A stretch of DNA of 60,524 bases from Alphaproteobacteria bacterium (GTDB lineage: Bacteria; Pseudomonadota; Alphaproteobacteria; DSM-16000; Inquilinaceae), in the NCBI GenBank assembly GCA_009909005.1, contig JAAAOG010000075.1:1-60524 (forward strand), written 5' to 3'. The position numbers and the translations under genes were made by a program. Shown here in pieces: positions 8,396-17,176 of the stretch (its first letter is position 1; the number at the start of each line of letters is the position of its first letter). The notes beneath the pieces are model-generated. The model made no database searches, had not been told where the DNA came from, and was given only the letters and a program-made list of their open reading frames with translations.

Positions 8396-9061
8396 ATGCC
8401 GATTGCACCGGTCCGGCCGCAAAGCCGCGCTCTGACGGGCCGCTTCGGCGGGGTCGCGCCGATCGACGCCGACCGCCATGCCGCCGCGCTCTATGCCGCC
8501 GGACACGAGGCGGGCGGGCGGGAGACGATCTGGACCTACAAGATGACCGGCCCGTTTGACAGCGCCGCAGCGATGCGGGACTGGCTGACCGGCTGCGCGG
8601 CGTGCGAGGATCCGCTGTTCTTCGCGGTTCTCGACGCCGCCGCCACGGCGCAGGGCATGGCCGCCCTCCTCAACCTCCGGCCGGACTTCGGCGCGGTCGA
8701 GCTGGGCCATGTCTGGTTCGCCACGGCGCACCAGCGCAGCCGCGCGGCAACCGAGGCGCTGGTCCTTTTGATGCGCCATGTCTTCGACGCGTGCGGCTAT
8801 CGCCGGCTGGAATGGAAATGCGATGCCGCCAACCAGGCCTCGCGCCGGGCGGCGCTCCGCCTCGGTTTCCGCTTCGAGGGCGTGTTCCTCAACCACATGG
8901 TGATCCGCGGGCGGAACCGGGACACCGCCTGGTACTCGCTGCTGGACGGCGAATGGCCCGGCGTCCGCGCGGCAACGGACGCATGGCTGGCGCCGGAAAA
9001 TTTCGACGCCGACGGCGCGCAGCGCACGGCCTTGAGCGCCCTCACTCGGGCTCTGTGGTGA
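8396..9061 (+). CDS. GNAT family N-acetyltransferase (RimJ/RimL type)
   Basis: 221 residues from the ATG at 8396. The protein follows the pattern of RimJ/RimL-like acetyltransferases that use acetyl-CoA: LTGRFGGVAPIDADRH at the N-terminus, AELGHVWFA-like strand (VELGHVWFATAHQRSR), and the closing motif RRLEWKCDAANQASRRAALR with LGFRFEGVF. These are typical of the GCN5 fold and its acetyl-CoA binding turn. The substrate cannot be told from sequence. A GTG at 8390 and ATGs at 8306/8315 are alternative starts. It converges on the phosphoesterase gene with 8 bases between stops. Confidence 0.85.
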   Translation: MPIAPVRPQSRALTGRFGGVAPIDADRHAAALYAAGHEAGGRETIWTYKMTGPFDSAAAMRDWLTGCAACEDPLFFAVLDAAATAQGMAALLNLRPDFGAVELGHVWFATAHQRSRAATEALVLLMRHVFDACGYRRLEWKCDAANQASRRAALRLGFRFEGVFLNHMVIRGRNRDTAWYSLLDGEWPGVRAATDAWLAPENFDADGAQRTALSALTRALW

Positions 9062-9069
9062 CGGAAAGG

Positions 9070-9918
9070 CTAGTCCGCCGCGTCGACGGGTTCGTGCAGG
9101 GCCTGGAAATCCGGCCAGGCGCTCGGCAACCGGCCGCCGACGCGGATCGGCTCGGCCCGCATGGCGAGGCCGGTCGCGTCGTCGGTCTCGACCACGAGGC
9201 CGCAGACGGTCGCCGGCTTCTCGGCCGCGGTCAGCCGCTCGGTCGGCAGCTTGCGGACGAAGCGCAGCACCGCCGGTTCCTTCTTCATGCCGATGACGCT
9301 GTCATAATCGCCGCACATGCCGGCATCGGTCTGATAGGCGGTGCCGCCGGAGAGGATATGCACATCGGCGGTCGGGACATGGCTGTGGGTGCCGACCACC
9401 AGGCTGACGCGGCCGTCGAGATGATGGCCCATGGCCATCTTCTCGCTTGTCGCCTCGCCATGGAAGTCGACAAGGATGGCGTCGACATCACGCGGCATGG
9501 CGAGGTCGGCGAGCAGCCGGTCGGCATGGCCGAACGGGTCATCCAGCGGGTCCATGAACAGCCGGGCCATCAGGTTGATCACCAGCACCCGCCGGCCGCC
9601 CGGCGCATCGAGGATGACCGAGCCGCGGCCCGGCGTGCCGGGCGGGTAATTGGCCGGCCGGATCATGCGCGGGTCGTCGTCGATGGTCGTCATGAGCTCG
9701 CGCTGGTCCCAGGCATGGTTGCCGAGCGTCAGGCAGTCGACCCCGGCGGCGTAGAGCTCGTCGGCCAGTTTCTGGGTGATGCCGAAGCCGCCGGCGGCGT
9801 TCTCACCATTGACCACGACGAAGTCGAGCCCCAGGCGCCGGCGGAGCACCGGCACGGCATCGATCACGGCCGTCCGCCCGCTGCGCCCGACGATATCGCC
9901 GAGGAACATCAGGCGCAT
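9070..9918 (-). CDS. YmdB-type metallophosphoesterase (TIGR00282 family)
   Basis: 282-residue calcineurin-like phosphoesterase of the YmdB family; Bacillus subtilis YmdB hydrolyses 2',3'- and 3',5'-cyclic nucleotides. Metal-binding motifs are in order: FLGDIVGRSGR at 5-15, VNGENAAGG, GNHAWD, DFHGEATSEK and GTHSHVPTAD. Length is typical. Its start overlaps the end of the 5-formyl-THF cyclo-ligase gene by 10 bases, so the two are translationally linked, an arrangement common in alphaproteobacteria. Confidence 0.92.
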   Translation of the reverse strand: MRLMFLGDIVGRSGRTAVIDAVPVLRRRLGLDFVVVNGENAAGGFGITQKLADELYAAGVDCLTLGNHAWDQRELMTTIDDDPRMIRPANYPPGTPGRGSVILDAPGGRRVLVINLMARLFMDPLDDPFGHADRLLADLAMPRDVDAILVDFHGEATSEKMAMGHHLDGRVSLVVGTHSHVPTADVHILSGGTAYQTDAGMCGDYDSVIGMKKEPAVLRFVRKLPTERLTAAEKPATVCGLVVETDDATGLAMRAEPIRVGGRLPSAWPDFQALHEPVDAAD

Positions 9919-10601
9919 GGCCGGGCCTCGTCGGGCCGGGCGGCGGCGGCCGGGCCGGTGCAGCGGATCGCCTCCCGCTCGGTGATCACCCAGTCGAGCG
10001 GCTGGTCGTGGTCATCGGTGGGGACGGCGGGCAGTTCCTGGCCGCTATGCGCCAGCCCGACGGCGATCACCGTGCCGTCGCGCCGCAGTCCGGCCAGGGT
10101 GCGGTCGTAGAAGCCGGCGCCATAGCCGAGGCGGCCGCCGGCGCGGTCGAAGGCCAGCAGCGGCGCAAGCACGATGGCCGGGCGAAGGATCGGGGCGTCC
10201 GGCAGCGGCTCCGGCACGCCGAAGGCCGCGGGCTGCAGGGCATCGCCGGGCTGCCAGCGGCGGAAGAGCAGAGGCAGGCCCGGACCCTGCATGACGGGCA
10301 GGCAGCAAACCGCGCCGCCCTCATGCAAACGAGACAGCAGAGGCCAGAGTTCGGCCTCGTCCCGGATGGCGGCGTAGCCGGCCACGATCTCGCCGGGCGC
10401 GATGGGCATGGCCGCCAGCAGGCGATGGCTCAGCGCCGCTGCAAGCCCGTGCTTTTCCCCGGCAAGCATGGCGGCACGCCGCGTCTGCGCCATCCGCCGC
10501 GCGTCACGCTTGTCCAACGCCGGTCCGGCGAACGGACCGGCCCGGCCGCCTGCCGGGACCAAAGGATCGGAAAGAGCGGAGCCGCCTCGGCCGTTGGTCA
10601 T
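9909..10601 (-). CDS. 5-formyltetrahydrofolate cyclo-ligase
   Basis: 230 residues from the ATG at 10601, which has AGGAG six bases upstream; a longer frame from 10745 would read through the 6S RNA region and is rejected. The enzyme converts 5-formyl-THF to 5,10-methenyl-THF with ATP. Signatures seen are DKRDARRMAQTRRA near the N-terminus, the PLLAFDRAGGRLGYGAGFYD block that binds ATP and folate, and VGLAHSGQE. It lies downstream of zapA and the 6S RNA gene, the classic ygfA context (zapA-ssrS-ygfA). Confidence 0.93.
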   Translation of the reverse strand: MTNGRGGSALSDPLVPAGGRAGPFAGPALDKRDARRMAQTRRAAMLAGEKHGLAAALSHRLLAAMPIAPGEIVAGYAAIRDEAELWPLLSRLHEGGAVCCLPVMQGPGLPLLFRRWQPGDALQPAAFGVPEPLPDAPILRPAIVLAPLLAFDRAGGRLGYGAGFYDRTLAGLRRDGTVIAVGLAHSGQELPAVPTDDHDQPLDWVITEREAIRCTGPAAAARPDEARPCA

Positions 10602-10604
10602 GGT

Positions 10605-10745
10605 GTCTCCTCTGGGCCCTGCGTACACAGGTGGGTGCCGTGCTATCGAGGCCACGACCTCGACAGGGACAGCTCCCGAGAGGATACTTAACGGCCCCGG
10701 GGACAATTTGACCTGACGCACCGCGCAGCCCCGCTTTGACCCCAT
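10605..10745 (-). ncRNA. ssrS: Probable 6S RNA (boundaries approximate)
   Basis: The roughly 150-base gap between zapA and the 5-formyl-THF cyclo-ligase gene is where 6S RNA sits in most proteobacteria. Read on the minus strand it has features of alphaproteobacterial 6S RNA: a hairpin GTCGAGG...CCTCGA (10646-10651 pairing with 10658-10663), a nearby GGGA/TCCC hairpin (10666-10677), and GC-rich ends that could pair (GGGGCTGCG near 10725 with CGCAGGGCCC near 10615). 6S RNA binds sigma-70 RNA polymerase and mimics an open promoter. Context is strong; exact ends and fold need a covariance-model search. Confidence 0.65.
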
Positions 10746-10748
10746 GAG

Positions 10749-11081
10749 TTAGGAGCCGCCGACCCGCCCGGCAAGAGCGTCGACCCGGTCGGCCAGCGCC
10801 GCGATGGCCTCGGCGACCGCCTCGTCGTCGCCGGTTTGCAGGCGCCCGGTCTGCGGCGTGTCCGGACCGCCGGCGGCCGCCTTTGCGTCGAGAAGTTCGT
10901 CGCCAAGCAGCAGGCTGACAAGCACCAGCAGGTGCGCCTCGTCGGTGCGCGGCGCGACCGCCTTGACCTGGGCGAGGCGGGCGTCGATGACGGCGGCAAC
11001 CTCGCGCACCCGCTCTTCCTCGCCCTCTCCGCACAGGATCGGATAGGTGCGGTTATTGAGGACGACCTCGACCTCCGGCAT
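10749..11081 (-). CDS. zapA: Cell division protein ZapA
   Basis: 110-residue ZapA, which bundles FtsZ filaments at midcell. The N-terminal globular region has VVLNNRTYPILCGEGEEERV, the signature of the family, followed by helices ending in a short coiled coil (AEAIAALADRVDALAGRV). It is 4 bases downstream of the DUF4164 gene and upstream of the 6S RNA gene, the conserved alphaproteobacterial order. Confidence 0.93.
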   Translation of the reverse strand: MPEVEVVLNNRTYPILCGEGEEERVREVAAVIDARLAQVKAVAPRTDEAHLLVLVSLLLGDELLDAKAAAGGPDTPQTGRLQTGDDEAVAEAIAALADRVDALAGRVGGS

Positions 11082-11085
11082 TGCC

Positions 11086-11280
11086 CTACTCCCCCAGCAC
11101 GGTCTCCAGCCGGTCGATCACCCGGTCAACCCGCCGCGCGATCTCCGCGGGGCTGGCCCCGCCTCCGCCGGCCGGGAAGCCGCTGCTGTCCGGTTCCTCG
11201 CCGCGGCGGGCGACGGCCGTCTCCAGGGCCTCCAGGCTCTTGCCGAGGCGCGCCAGTTCCGCTGCGATGCGAGGCGACAT
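11086..11280 (-). CDS. DUF4164 family protein
   Basis: 64 residues from the ATG at 11280; a GGGAG lies nine bases upstream, and the in-frame extension to 11364 has no family similarity. It is a small mostly helical protein (AELARLGKSLEALETAV, then ARRVDRVIDRLETVL) with a Gly/Ser-rich linker. DUF4164 proteins lie beside zapA throughout alphaproteobacteria and are presumed coiled-coil partners in division, though the role is not established. It is the first gene of the zapA transcription unit. Confidence 0.8.
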   Translation of the reverse strand: MSPRIAAELARLGKSLEALETAVARRGEEPDSSGFPAGGGGASPAEIARRVDRVIDRLETVLGE

Positions 11281-11669
11281 GCCGCCAGACTCCCGGACGT
11301 TTCGGTCACAAACCGGTGAAGGCCTCGCGGGAAAGTAGGGCCGTGCGGATTGCGCCGTCAACAACTGCGCTTACGTTCACGGCGAGACCGCGGCTTGAGG
11401 CAGAAATCGGCGATCGCGGTTTGGAAGGTCTGGCGGTCCGACGGGTAATCGGACTATAAGGGCCAGCTAGGGAGCGCCTGCATGGGTGCCGGTGCGGGCC
11501 CGTTTCGTTGAACCGGACAGCGCCGGGGTCCCGCAAGGCTGCGCCGGTCCGGTGCTAGGAGAATGGCGGGGACATGCGGACCGTTGAGCCCTTGCCTTGG
11601 ATTGCACATCGTCCTAGACCCGTCTCACCCACGCCTTCGTGAAGACAACACTCGAACGAGGAGGAGCCA
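11281..11669. other. Intergenic region between divergent DUF4164 and gap genes
   Basis: This 389-base gap must hold the divergent promoters of the zapA group and gap. No long open frame with coding character was seen. In many alphaproteobacteria transketolase (tkt) occupies this position between the zapA group and gap; here it is absent. No clear promoter pair could be picked; the gap ribosome site (GAGGAGGAG) is at its right end. Confidence 0.5.
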
Positions 11670-12680
<1,011 letters not shown>

Positions 12681-12740
12681 AGCCGGCCGCCGGCCGACCT
12701 CTGCCGGCCATCAACCATAACAACCGGTCCCGGAACGCCA

Positions 12741-12767
12741 GCCCCGCCCTTCCCGGCGGGGCTTTTT
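12741..12767 (+). terminator. Intrinsic terminator after gap
   Basis: Stem GCCCCGCC (12741-12748) pairs perfectly with GGCGGGGC (12755-12762), with loop CTTCCC and a T5 run at 12763-12767. It lies 60 bases after the gap stop. The rest of the 336-base space up to 13016 shows no coding signal and should hold the promoter of the zeta-subunit gene. Confidence 0.9.
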
Positions 12768-13016
12768 CCGTCGCCATTGTCCCTCAAGGCCCCCGGTTCG
12801 GTTGCGCGACGCCCCCTGGGAGCAGGATCGCACTGACCGGACTCCCGTCACCGTGTCCAGGCAGTCCGCTTGCGTCCTGACCGGTCGTGGGGGCCTCTCC
12901 GGTCATGCCGCAGTGCCGCTCGTTGGGCCGGGCGCGCGGGCGAAATTGCCACCGGCGCCGCTTCGGTCTACACTCCTGTCGCTTCCGATTCCGGAGCAGG
13001 CTGGGGGACAGGCGTC

Positions 13017-13349
13017 ATGGCTCTCGACAAACGCGGCACGAAGAACGAACGCAAGTACGAAAAGGACAGCGAGCTTCAATTCAAGATCAGCGTCCGGCGC
13101 AACAAGCTGCTCGGGCTGTGGGCCGCCGGCCGGATGGGGCTCGACGGCGCCGCCGCCGAATCCTATGCGAAAGAGGTGGTGGCTGCCGATTTCGAAGAGG
13201 TCGGCGACGAGGACGTCATCCGCAAGATCGCCAAGGATTTCGCCGACAAGGGCGTAACGGCCTCCACCGACGAGATCCGGCGGGAACTCGGCCGGGCCGA
13301 GCTGACCGCCACCGATCAGATGGAAGCCGAGCAAGCGGCGGGCTCATGA
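13017..13349 (+). CDS. ATP synthase inhibitor zeta subunit (DUF1476)
   Basis: 110 residues. The core FKISVRRNKLLGLWAAGRMG, followed by ESYAKEVVAADFEEVGDEDV, is the DUF1476 signature. The Paracoccus denitrificans family member is the zeta subunit, which blocks reverse rotation (ATP hydrolysis) of F1-ATPase through its N-terminal region. Here the N-terminus (ALDKRGTKNERKYEKD) differs from the usual TTFDDRE-type start, so the inhibitory segment may be divergent. ATG at 13017 is chosen because family similarity starts there. The stop overlaps the next gene's ATG (ATGA). Confidence 0.88.
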   Translation: MALDKRGTKNERKYEKDSELQFKISVRRNKLLGLWAAGRMGLDGAAAESYAKEVVAADFEEVGDEDVIRKIAKDFADKGVTASTDEIRRELGRAELTATDQMEAEQAAGS

Positions 13350-13705
13350 GCCGGCGCGCCGCTGTCGAGGTGACCGGCCCCGGGCGCGGCGCGGCCATCG
13401 CCGCCGCCCTGGCGGTTGCCCTCGCCTGGCCGGCGACCGGGGCCGCGCAGCAGCAGCCGGGCGGGCCGGACGGGGACTCTGCGGGTCCCGTGCGAATCGT
13501 CCCGGCCGAGCGGCCGGAGCCGCCCGAACCGCCGCAGCGCCAGCAGCAAGGCCCTGCGAGGGTGACCCTGGACCGCGGGCTTGTCGCCACCGCCGGCGCA
13601 CCGCTGTGGATCGTCGACGCCGAGAACAACCGGCTGATCGCCTGCGTCTACGAACGCACCGCCGGCGCCCCCCGCATCAACTGCGTCACCCGCTCGCTGC
13701 CGTAA
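13346..13705 (+). CDS. Secreted proline/glutamine-rich hypothetical protein
   Basis: 119 residues, translationally coupled to the zeta-subunit gene by an ATGA overlap. The N-terminus is a signal peptide with an Ala/Leu-rich core and a probable cleavage site after ATGAA around residue 35. The mature part opens with a Gln/Pro/Glu-rich linker and ends in a small domain with two cysteines (LIACVYERTAGAPRINCVTR) that could form a disulfide. It is likely periplasmic. No family recognised. Confidence 0.7.
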   Translation: MSRRAAVEVTGPGRGAAIAAALAVALAWPATGAAQQQPGGPDGDSAGPVRIVPAERPEPPEPPQRQQQGPARVTLDRGLVATAGAPLWIVDAENNRLIACVYERTAGAPRINCVTRSLP

Positions 13706-13731
13706 TCCGGCATTTGAAAGAGTCCTCGTTA

Positions 13732-14799
13732 ATGGCCGAAAAAGTTCAGGATCGAAAAATCAACACTGATGCCGTTGATTTTACATTCGGGGAAATCGTC
13801 AACCTTCATAACGACAATGAGATTGTTATCCAACCGGAATACCAACGGCTTTTCCGATGGAGCGACGAGCAGAAATCAAGGCTGATTGAGTCTATTCTGA
13901 TAGAGCTGCCAATTCCGCCAATTTTTTTAATTGAAAACGAGATCGGGGTTCTTGAGTTAATTGATGGCCTTCAACGGGTGAGCTCTGTCCTTCAATTTAT
14001 TTCTGCTGATACAATCAATTTGGAGCCTCTTACATTGGGTGGCTGCGATCTTATGCCTGAACTGAATGGCCGGAAATTCGAAGACCTGGAAATGGTACAA
14101 AGACTGAGAGTCAAACGGACACCCATTCGCGCTATTATCATCCGAAAAGGCGGTGATCAGTTCATCAAATATGAGCTGTTTAAGCGTCTTAATACCGGTG
14201 GCTCACTCTTGTCCCCCCAGGAAATTCGTAATTGTTCATCGCGCATGGTAGAAGGAGGCGAAAAATTCTACGGATTCCTGAAGCAATTGTCAGACTATGA
14301 AAATTTCAAGAAAAGCATAGTTAGGCTTGATGAAAATGCCCAACAGCAGAAGGGCGATGAAGAGCTGGTGCTAAGGTTCTTCGCAGTAAAAAATTATACG
14401 CAAGGCTATAAAGGAAACATCAAAGAATGGCTTGATGATTACATGGACAAGGTTTTATTCCGTAAATTAGAATTTTCTTATGATCACGAAAAGAAAATTT
14501 TTCACGAAGCATTTGACATTATTTCCGAGAAGTTTGGCGGTGATGCCTTTGTCCGGTATCGTGACGGTCAACCTCAGGGTAGGTTGGCCCCTGCCTATTT
14601 CGAGGCTGTTGTGGGCGCCGTCGCCCGTTTCCCAAAGCAGGCCGGCCAACAGGATGCGGCGGAACTTCGTGCGCACCTTGCAAGCACGCTGGAGTCGGAA
14701 GACTTTCGAGACGTGACCGGCCCTGGCGCGAACGCCATTTACAAACTGCGGCGACGGATTGAGCTTGTAGAACAGAATGTTTTTGGTAAACAGAAATGA
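13732..14799 (+). CDS. DUF262 (ParB/GmrS-like) domain protein
   Basis: 355 residues from the ATG at 13732. The N-terminal domain is DUF262: PEYQRLFRWSDEQKSRLIES at 36-53, then the DGQQR-type motif as DGLQR at 78-82, and later FKRLNTGGSLLSPQEIRN. DUF262 is a ParB-like nucleotide-binding fold found in GmrSD and other phage-defence proteins. No DUF1524 nuclease domain follows; instead the next gene supplies a HEPN nuclease, overlapping by ATGA. Base composition is much more AT-rich than either side, a clear sign of transfer. Likely role is the sensor half of a two-gene defence or toxin module (inference). Confidence 0.85.
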   Translation: MAEKVQDRKINTDAVDFTFGEIVNLHNDNEIVIQPEYQRLFRWSDEQKSRLIESILIELPIPPIFLIENEIGVLELIDGLQRVSSVLQFISADTINLEPLTLGGCDLMPELNGRKFEDLEMVQRLRVKRTPIRAIIIRKGGDQFIKYELFKRLNTGGSLLSPQEIRNCSSRMVEGGEKFYGFLKQLSDYENFKKSIVRLDENAQQQKGDEELVLRFFAVKNYTQGYKGNIKEWLDDYMDKVLFRKLEFSYDHEKKIFHEAFDIISEKFGGDAFVRYRDGQPQGRLAPAYFEAVVGAVARFPKQAGQQDAAELRAHLASTLESEDFRDVTGPGANAIYKLRRRIELVEQNVFGKQK

Positions 14800-15449
14800 G
14801 GCTTGAAATTTTAGAAAGGCAGATTGAAAATGATCTTGACTGGAGGGAAGCAGAGCTGGCGATTTTTCGCGAGCTCCTGAGCCATAAAGAGACTAAGACT
14901 CTACGCGCGAGAGCTTTGTCTCGTGCAGCTTGGTCTCTTTTGTACGCGCATTATGAGGGGTTCTCCAAGTTTTGTCTCGATTTATATCTTGATTTCTTGG
15001 CAAAGAGATTCACTGACTGCAATACATTACCAGACAGGCTGTTTGTATTCTTCATTGAGAAGGAAATTCAAAAAGCCAGAAGCCTCCCGACCGACAGAAT
15101 TTTTGATTTTTTTACAAAAGACATCAGATCGCTAAGGCAATCGCCGCCCAAGCCAACTGAAATAGACACACGATCCAATTTATGGCCCGACTTGCTCGCG
15201 AATATACTACGTCAACTTGATCTGGACCCAGAGACAATCGTTACAGATACACGAAAACTCAGAACCCTCGTCGCCAGAAGGAATGATATTGCCCACGGCA
15301 GAAAGGTATTTGTCGAAGATTTGGCTATCTATCTTGAATACGAAAACGCAACCCTGGATGTTATGTATGGACTTGCGTTGGCCGTTGTCGAGCGCGCCGG
15401 CCGGTTTGGGCGTGATGAGAACTCTTCGCCGCAGCAGGATCTCCCGTGA
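14796..15449 (+). CDS. MAE_28990/MAE_18760-like HEPN nuclease
   Basis: 217 residues, all helical. The R-x4-H motif of HEPN ribonucleases is at Arg162-His167 (RRNDIAHG), with the expected polar residue after Arg. The N-terminal region (RARALSRAAWSLLYAHYEG, residues 37-55) matches the MAE_28990 group. Such HEPN proteins cut RNA and serve as toxins in abortive infection or toxin-antitoxin pairs. The start overlaps the DUF262 stop (ATGA), so the two products are made in fixed ratio. Base composition is low-GC like its partner and reverts sharply to high GC after the stop. Confidence 0.82.
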   Translation: MRLEILERQIENDLDWREAELAIFRELLSHKETKTLRARALSRAAWSLLYAHYEGFSKFCLDLYLDFLAKRFTDCNTLPDRLFVFFIEKEIQKARSLPTDRIFDFFTKDIRSLRQSPPKPTEIDTRSNLWPDLLANILRQLDLDPETIVTDTRKLRTLVARRNDIAHGRKVFVEDLAIYLEYENATLDVMYGLALAVVERAGRFGRDENSSPQQDLP

Positions 15450-15451
15450 GT

Positions 15452-15481
15452 CGGGTCCGCTGCCACGCGCAAACGGACCCG
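15452..15481. terminator. Hairpin between convergent genes
   Basis: CGGGTCCG (15452-15459) pairs perfectly with CGGACCCG (15474-15481) across a 14-base loop, directly between the HEPN stop and the pspA-like stop. No T-run is present. A bidirectional terminator is likely but not certain. Confidence 0.4.
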
Positions 15482-15491
15482 TCACAACGTC

Positions 15492-16304
15492 TTACCGGCT
15501 GAGGAGCCGGGTCGACGAGGAACCGCTGCCGGATTTCGCCCGCAGCATGGCCAGGCGGCTGGAGGCCGAGGCGGTGGCCGGCCCGGCGCTGCCCACCCCG
15601 ACGGCGGCGAGGGCGGCGGCGATGTTGGGGTCGTCCTCCTCCGGCCTGGTCGGCTGCAGCAGTTCGGCCTTCATCCGCGCGGCCTCGGCTTCCTTCATGT
15701 CTTCCTCGGCGGCCTCGCGCATGGCCTTGAGTGCCACCGACAGGCCGCTGGTGGCGCTGGCCAGGCCGGCCGCCCGTCGCGCCGCCTCCGCCCGCCGCTC
15801 GGACGCGGCGCGCTGCTGCTCGGCCTTCTTCATGTCGCGCTGCGCCCGCTCCAGCTCCGAGCGCGAATTGCGCAGCTTCTCGCCCATGTCCTGATAGGTC
15901 TTTTCCAGCATCTCCATGAACTCGGCCGCCTCTGCCGCGTCGCGGCGCTCGCGCTCGGCTTCCGGGTTCATCTTTTCCAGCATCTCGATCAAGGTCATCA
16001 GGCTTTTTTCCAGCGCAGCCTGGCGGGCCGGGTCGGTTTCGGCCAGCATCTGCTGCTCCAGCTTTTCCGCCGCGGCCATGCGCTGGGCGGCCAGCTGCTC
16101 GATTGCCTCCGCCTCCTTCTTCTCGCGATCGAAGGCGATGCGCGCCTCGGCGAGCTCGGAGCCGAGCTTGTCGAGCTGCTCCTCCATCTGCCGGATCTCC
16201 GCTTCGGTCGCCGCCTTGGGATCGAGCTTCACCAGATATTCGACCGAATTCTGCATCAGCTGGTCGGTTTTGACGCCGACGAGATTCTTGATGAAACCGA
16301 GCAT
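15492..16304 (-). CDS. PspA/IM30-like coiled-coil protein
   Basis: 270 residues, almost wholly coiled coil from about 30 to 200, rich in Glu, Ala and Arg, with a Ser/Ala-rich tail. It begins MLGFIKNLVGVKTDQLMQ, an amphipathic helix as in PspA/IM30 family proteins that coat and protect the inner membrane. The ATG at 16304 follows GGGGAG. It is in one minus-strand unit with the DUF2491-like gene (48 bases upstream) and divergent from SPFH and zinc-ribbon genes; this set recurs as a membrane-stress cluster in proteobacteria. Similarity to true PspA is moderate; a general coiled-coil protein remains possible. Confidence 0.65.
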   Translation of the reverse strand: MLGFIKNLVGVKTDQLMQNSVEYLVKLDPKAATEAEIRQMEEQLDKLGSELAEARIAFDREKKEAEAIEQLAAQRMAAAEKLEQQMLAETDPARQAALEKSLMTLIEMLEKMNPEAERERRDAAEAAEFMEMLEKTYQDMGEKLRNSRSELERAQRDMKKAEQQRAASERRAEAARRAAGLASATSGLSVALKAMREAAEEDMKEAEAARMKAELLQPTRPEEDDPNIAAALAAVGVGSAGPATASASSRLAMLRAKSGSGSSSTRLLSR

Positions 16305-16352
16305 GGTCGCGACTCCCCTTCGCGTTGATCCCGGTTTGTTTGGGCCGGCCTG

Positions 16353-17009
16353 TCAGGAAATGCTCACCGCGGCCGGATCGAGGCCGATGCCGGCCGCCAG
16401 CACCACCCAGGCGGTGGCGCGGCAATCGACCTTTTCCGCCCGGAGAAACTCGCGGGCCGGGGCCGGCGCCGTCGCACCGGTCTCCCGCACGAAGAGATGG
16501 CCGCTGCGGCGGCGCGACTCGGTCGGCCCGCCGCTCTCGACCCGCTCATAGCGGGTCGGCGGCATCGCCCAGCCGCTGCCCGACGGCGCCACCCGCTGAT
16601 AGGTGTCGCCGGCCTGGGTCGTGACGGAGGCTCCGCCAAGCCGGCCGGACGGCGGCAGTGCCCAGTCGGCAAGCGCCGCGGTGCCGCTCAGCCCCTCGGT
16701 CAGCACCGCCGTGAACCAGCGCACGGCCGGGCCTTGCGGCGTCTCGGCGATGTCCAGAAAGTGCGTGCCCGGGGCCGCCAAATGAGCCGCCGGATAGAGG
16801 CGATAGCTGTGCCGGCCGCTCTGCGCCAGCCTGCCGACACCGGCGATCATCACCCCGGCCGGATCCGGGGCGTCGACCCGCAAATGGCCTTCGCCGAGGA
16901 TGAAGGCGGACGGGTCGATGAGCAGCTTCAGGCCGATCAGGCCGTCGGCGCGGTCGCCGAAGCCGTCCAGCCCGGCCCGCAGCCAGTCCGCCAGAGTGAC
17001 GCCGCTCAT
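16353..17009 (-). CDS. DUF2491 (YjfK-like) family protein, probable
   Basis: 218 residues from the ATG at 17009. The general layout resembles YjfK/DUF2491: a beta-rich N-terminal half (LLIDPSAFILGEGHL, VMIAGVGRLAQSGRHSYRLY), a central WFTAVLTE segment, then TYQRVAPSG and a C-terminus ending CRATAWVVLAAGIGLDP. In E. coli yjfK lies beside the pspA-like yjfJ, and here it is also adjacent to a PspA-like gene, which supports the assignment. No signal or membrane segment. The identification rests on partial resemblance plus context. Confidence 0.55.
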   Translation of the reverse strand: MSGVTLADWLRAGLDGFGDRADGLIGLKLLIDPSAFILGEGHLRVDAPDPAGVMIAGVGRLAQSGRHSYRLYPAAHLAAPGTHFLDIAETPQGPAVRWFTAVLTEGLSGTAALADWALPPSGRLGGASVTTQAGDTYQRVAPSGSGWAMPPTRYERVESGGPTESRRRSGHLFVRETGATAPAPAREFLRAEKVDCRATAWVVLAAGIGLDPAAVSIS

Positions 17010-17176
17010 CCCGCTTTTCCCGTCCGCCCGCCCGGTTTTAATAGGAAAGGTATAACGCGGCGCGGCATTCGGGCAACCGCGGATCGGCAGGCGGCAATTG
17101 ATCGGCCGCCGTGATTCGGGCACTCTCGACAAGACCCGGTGGGTCTGCGGCGCGGGCGGGACGACGGGAGGCGGGG

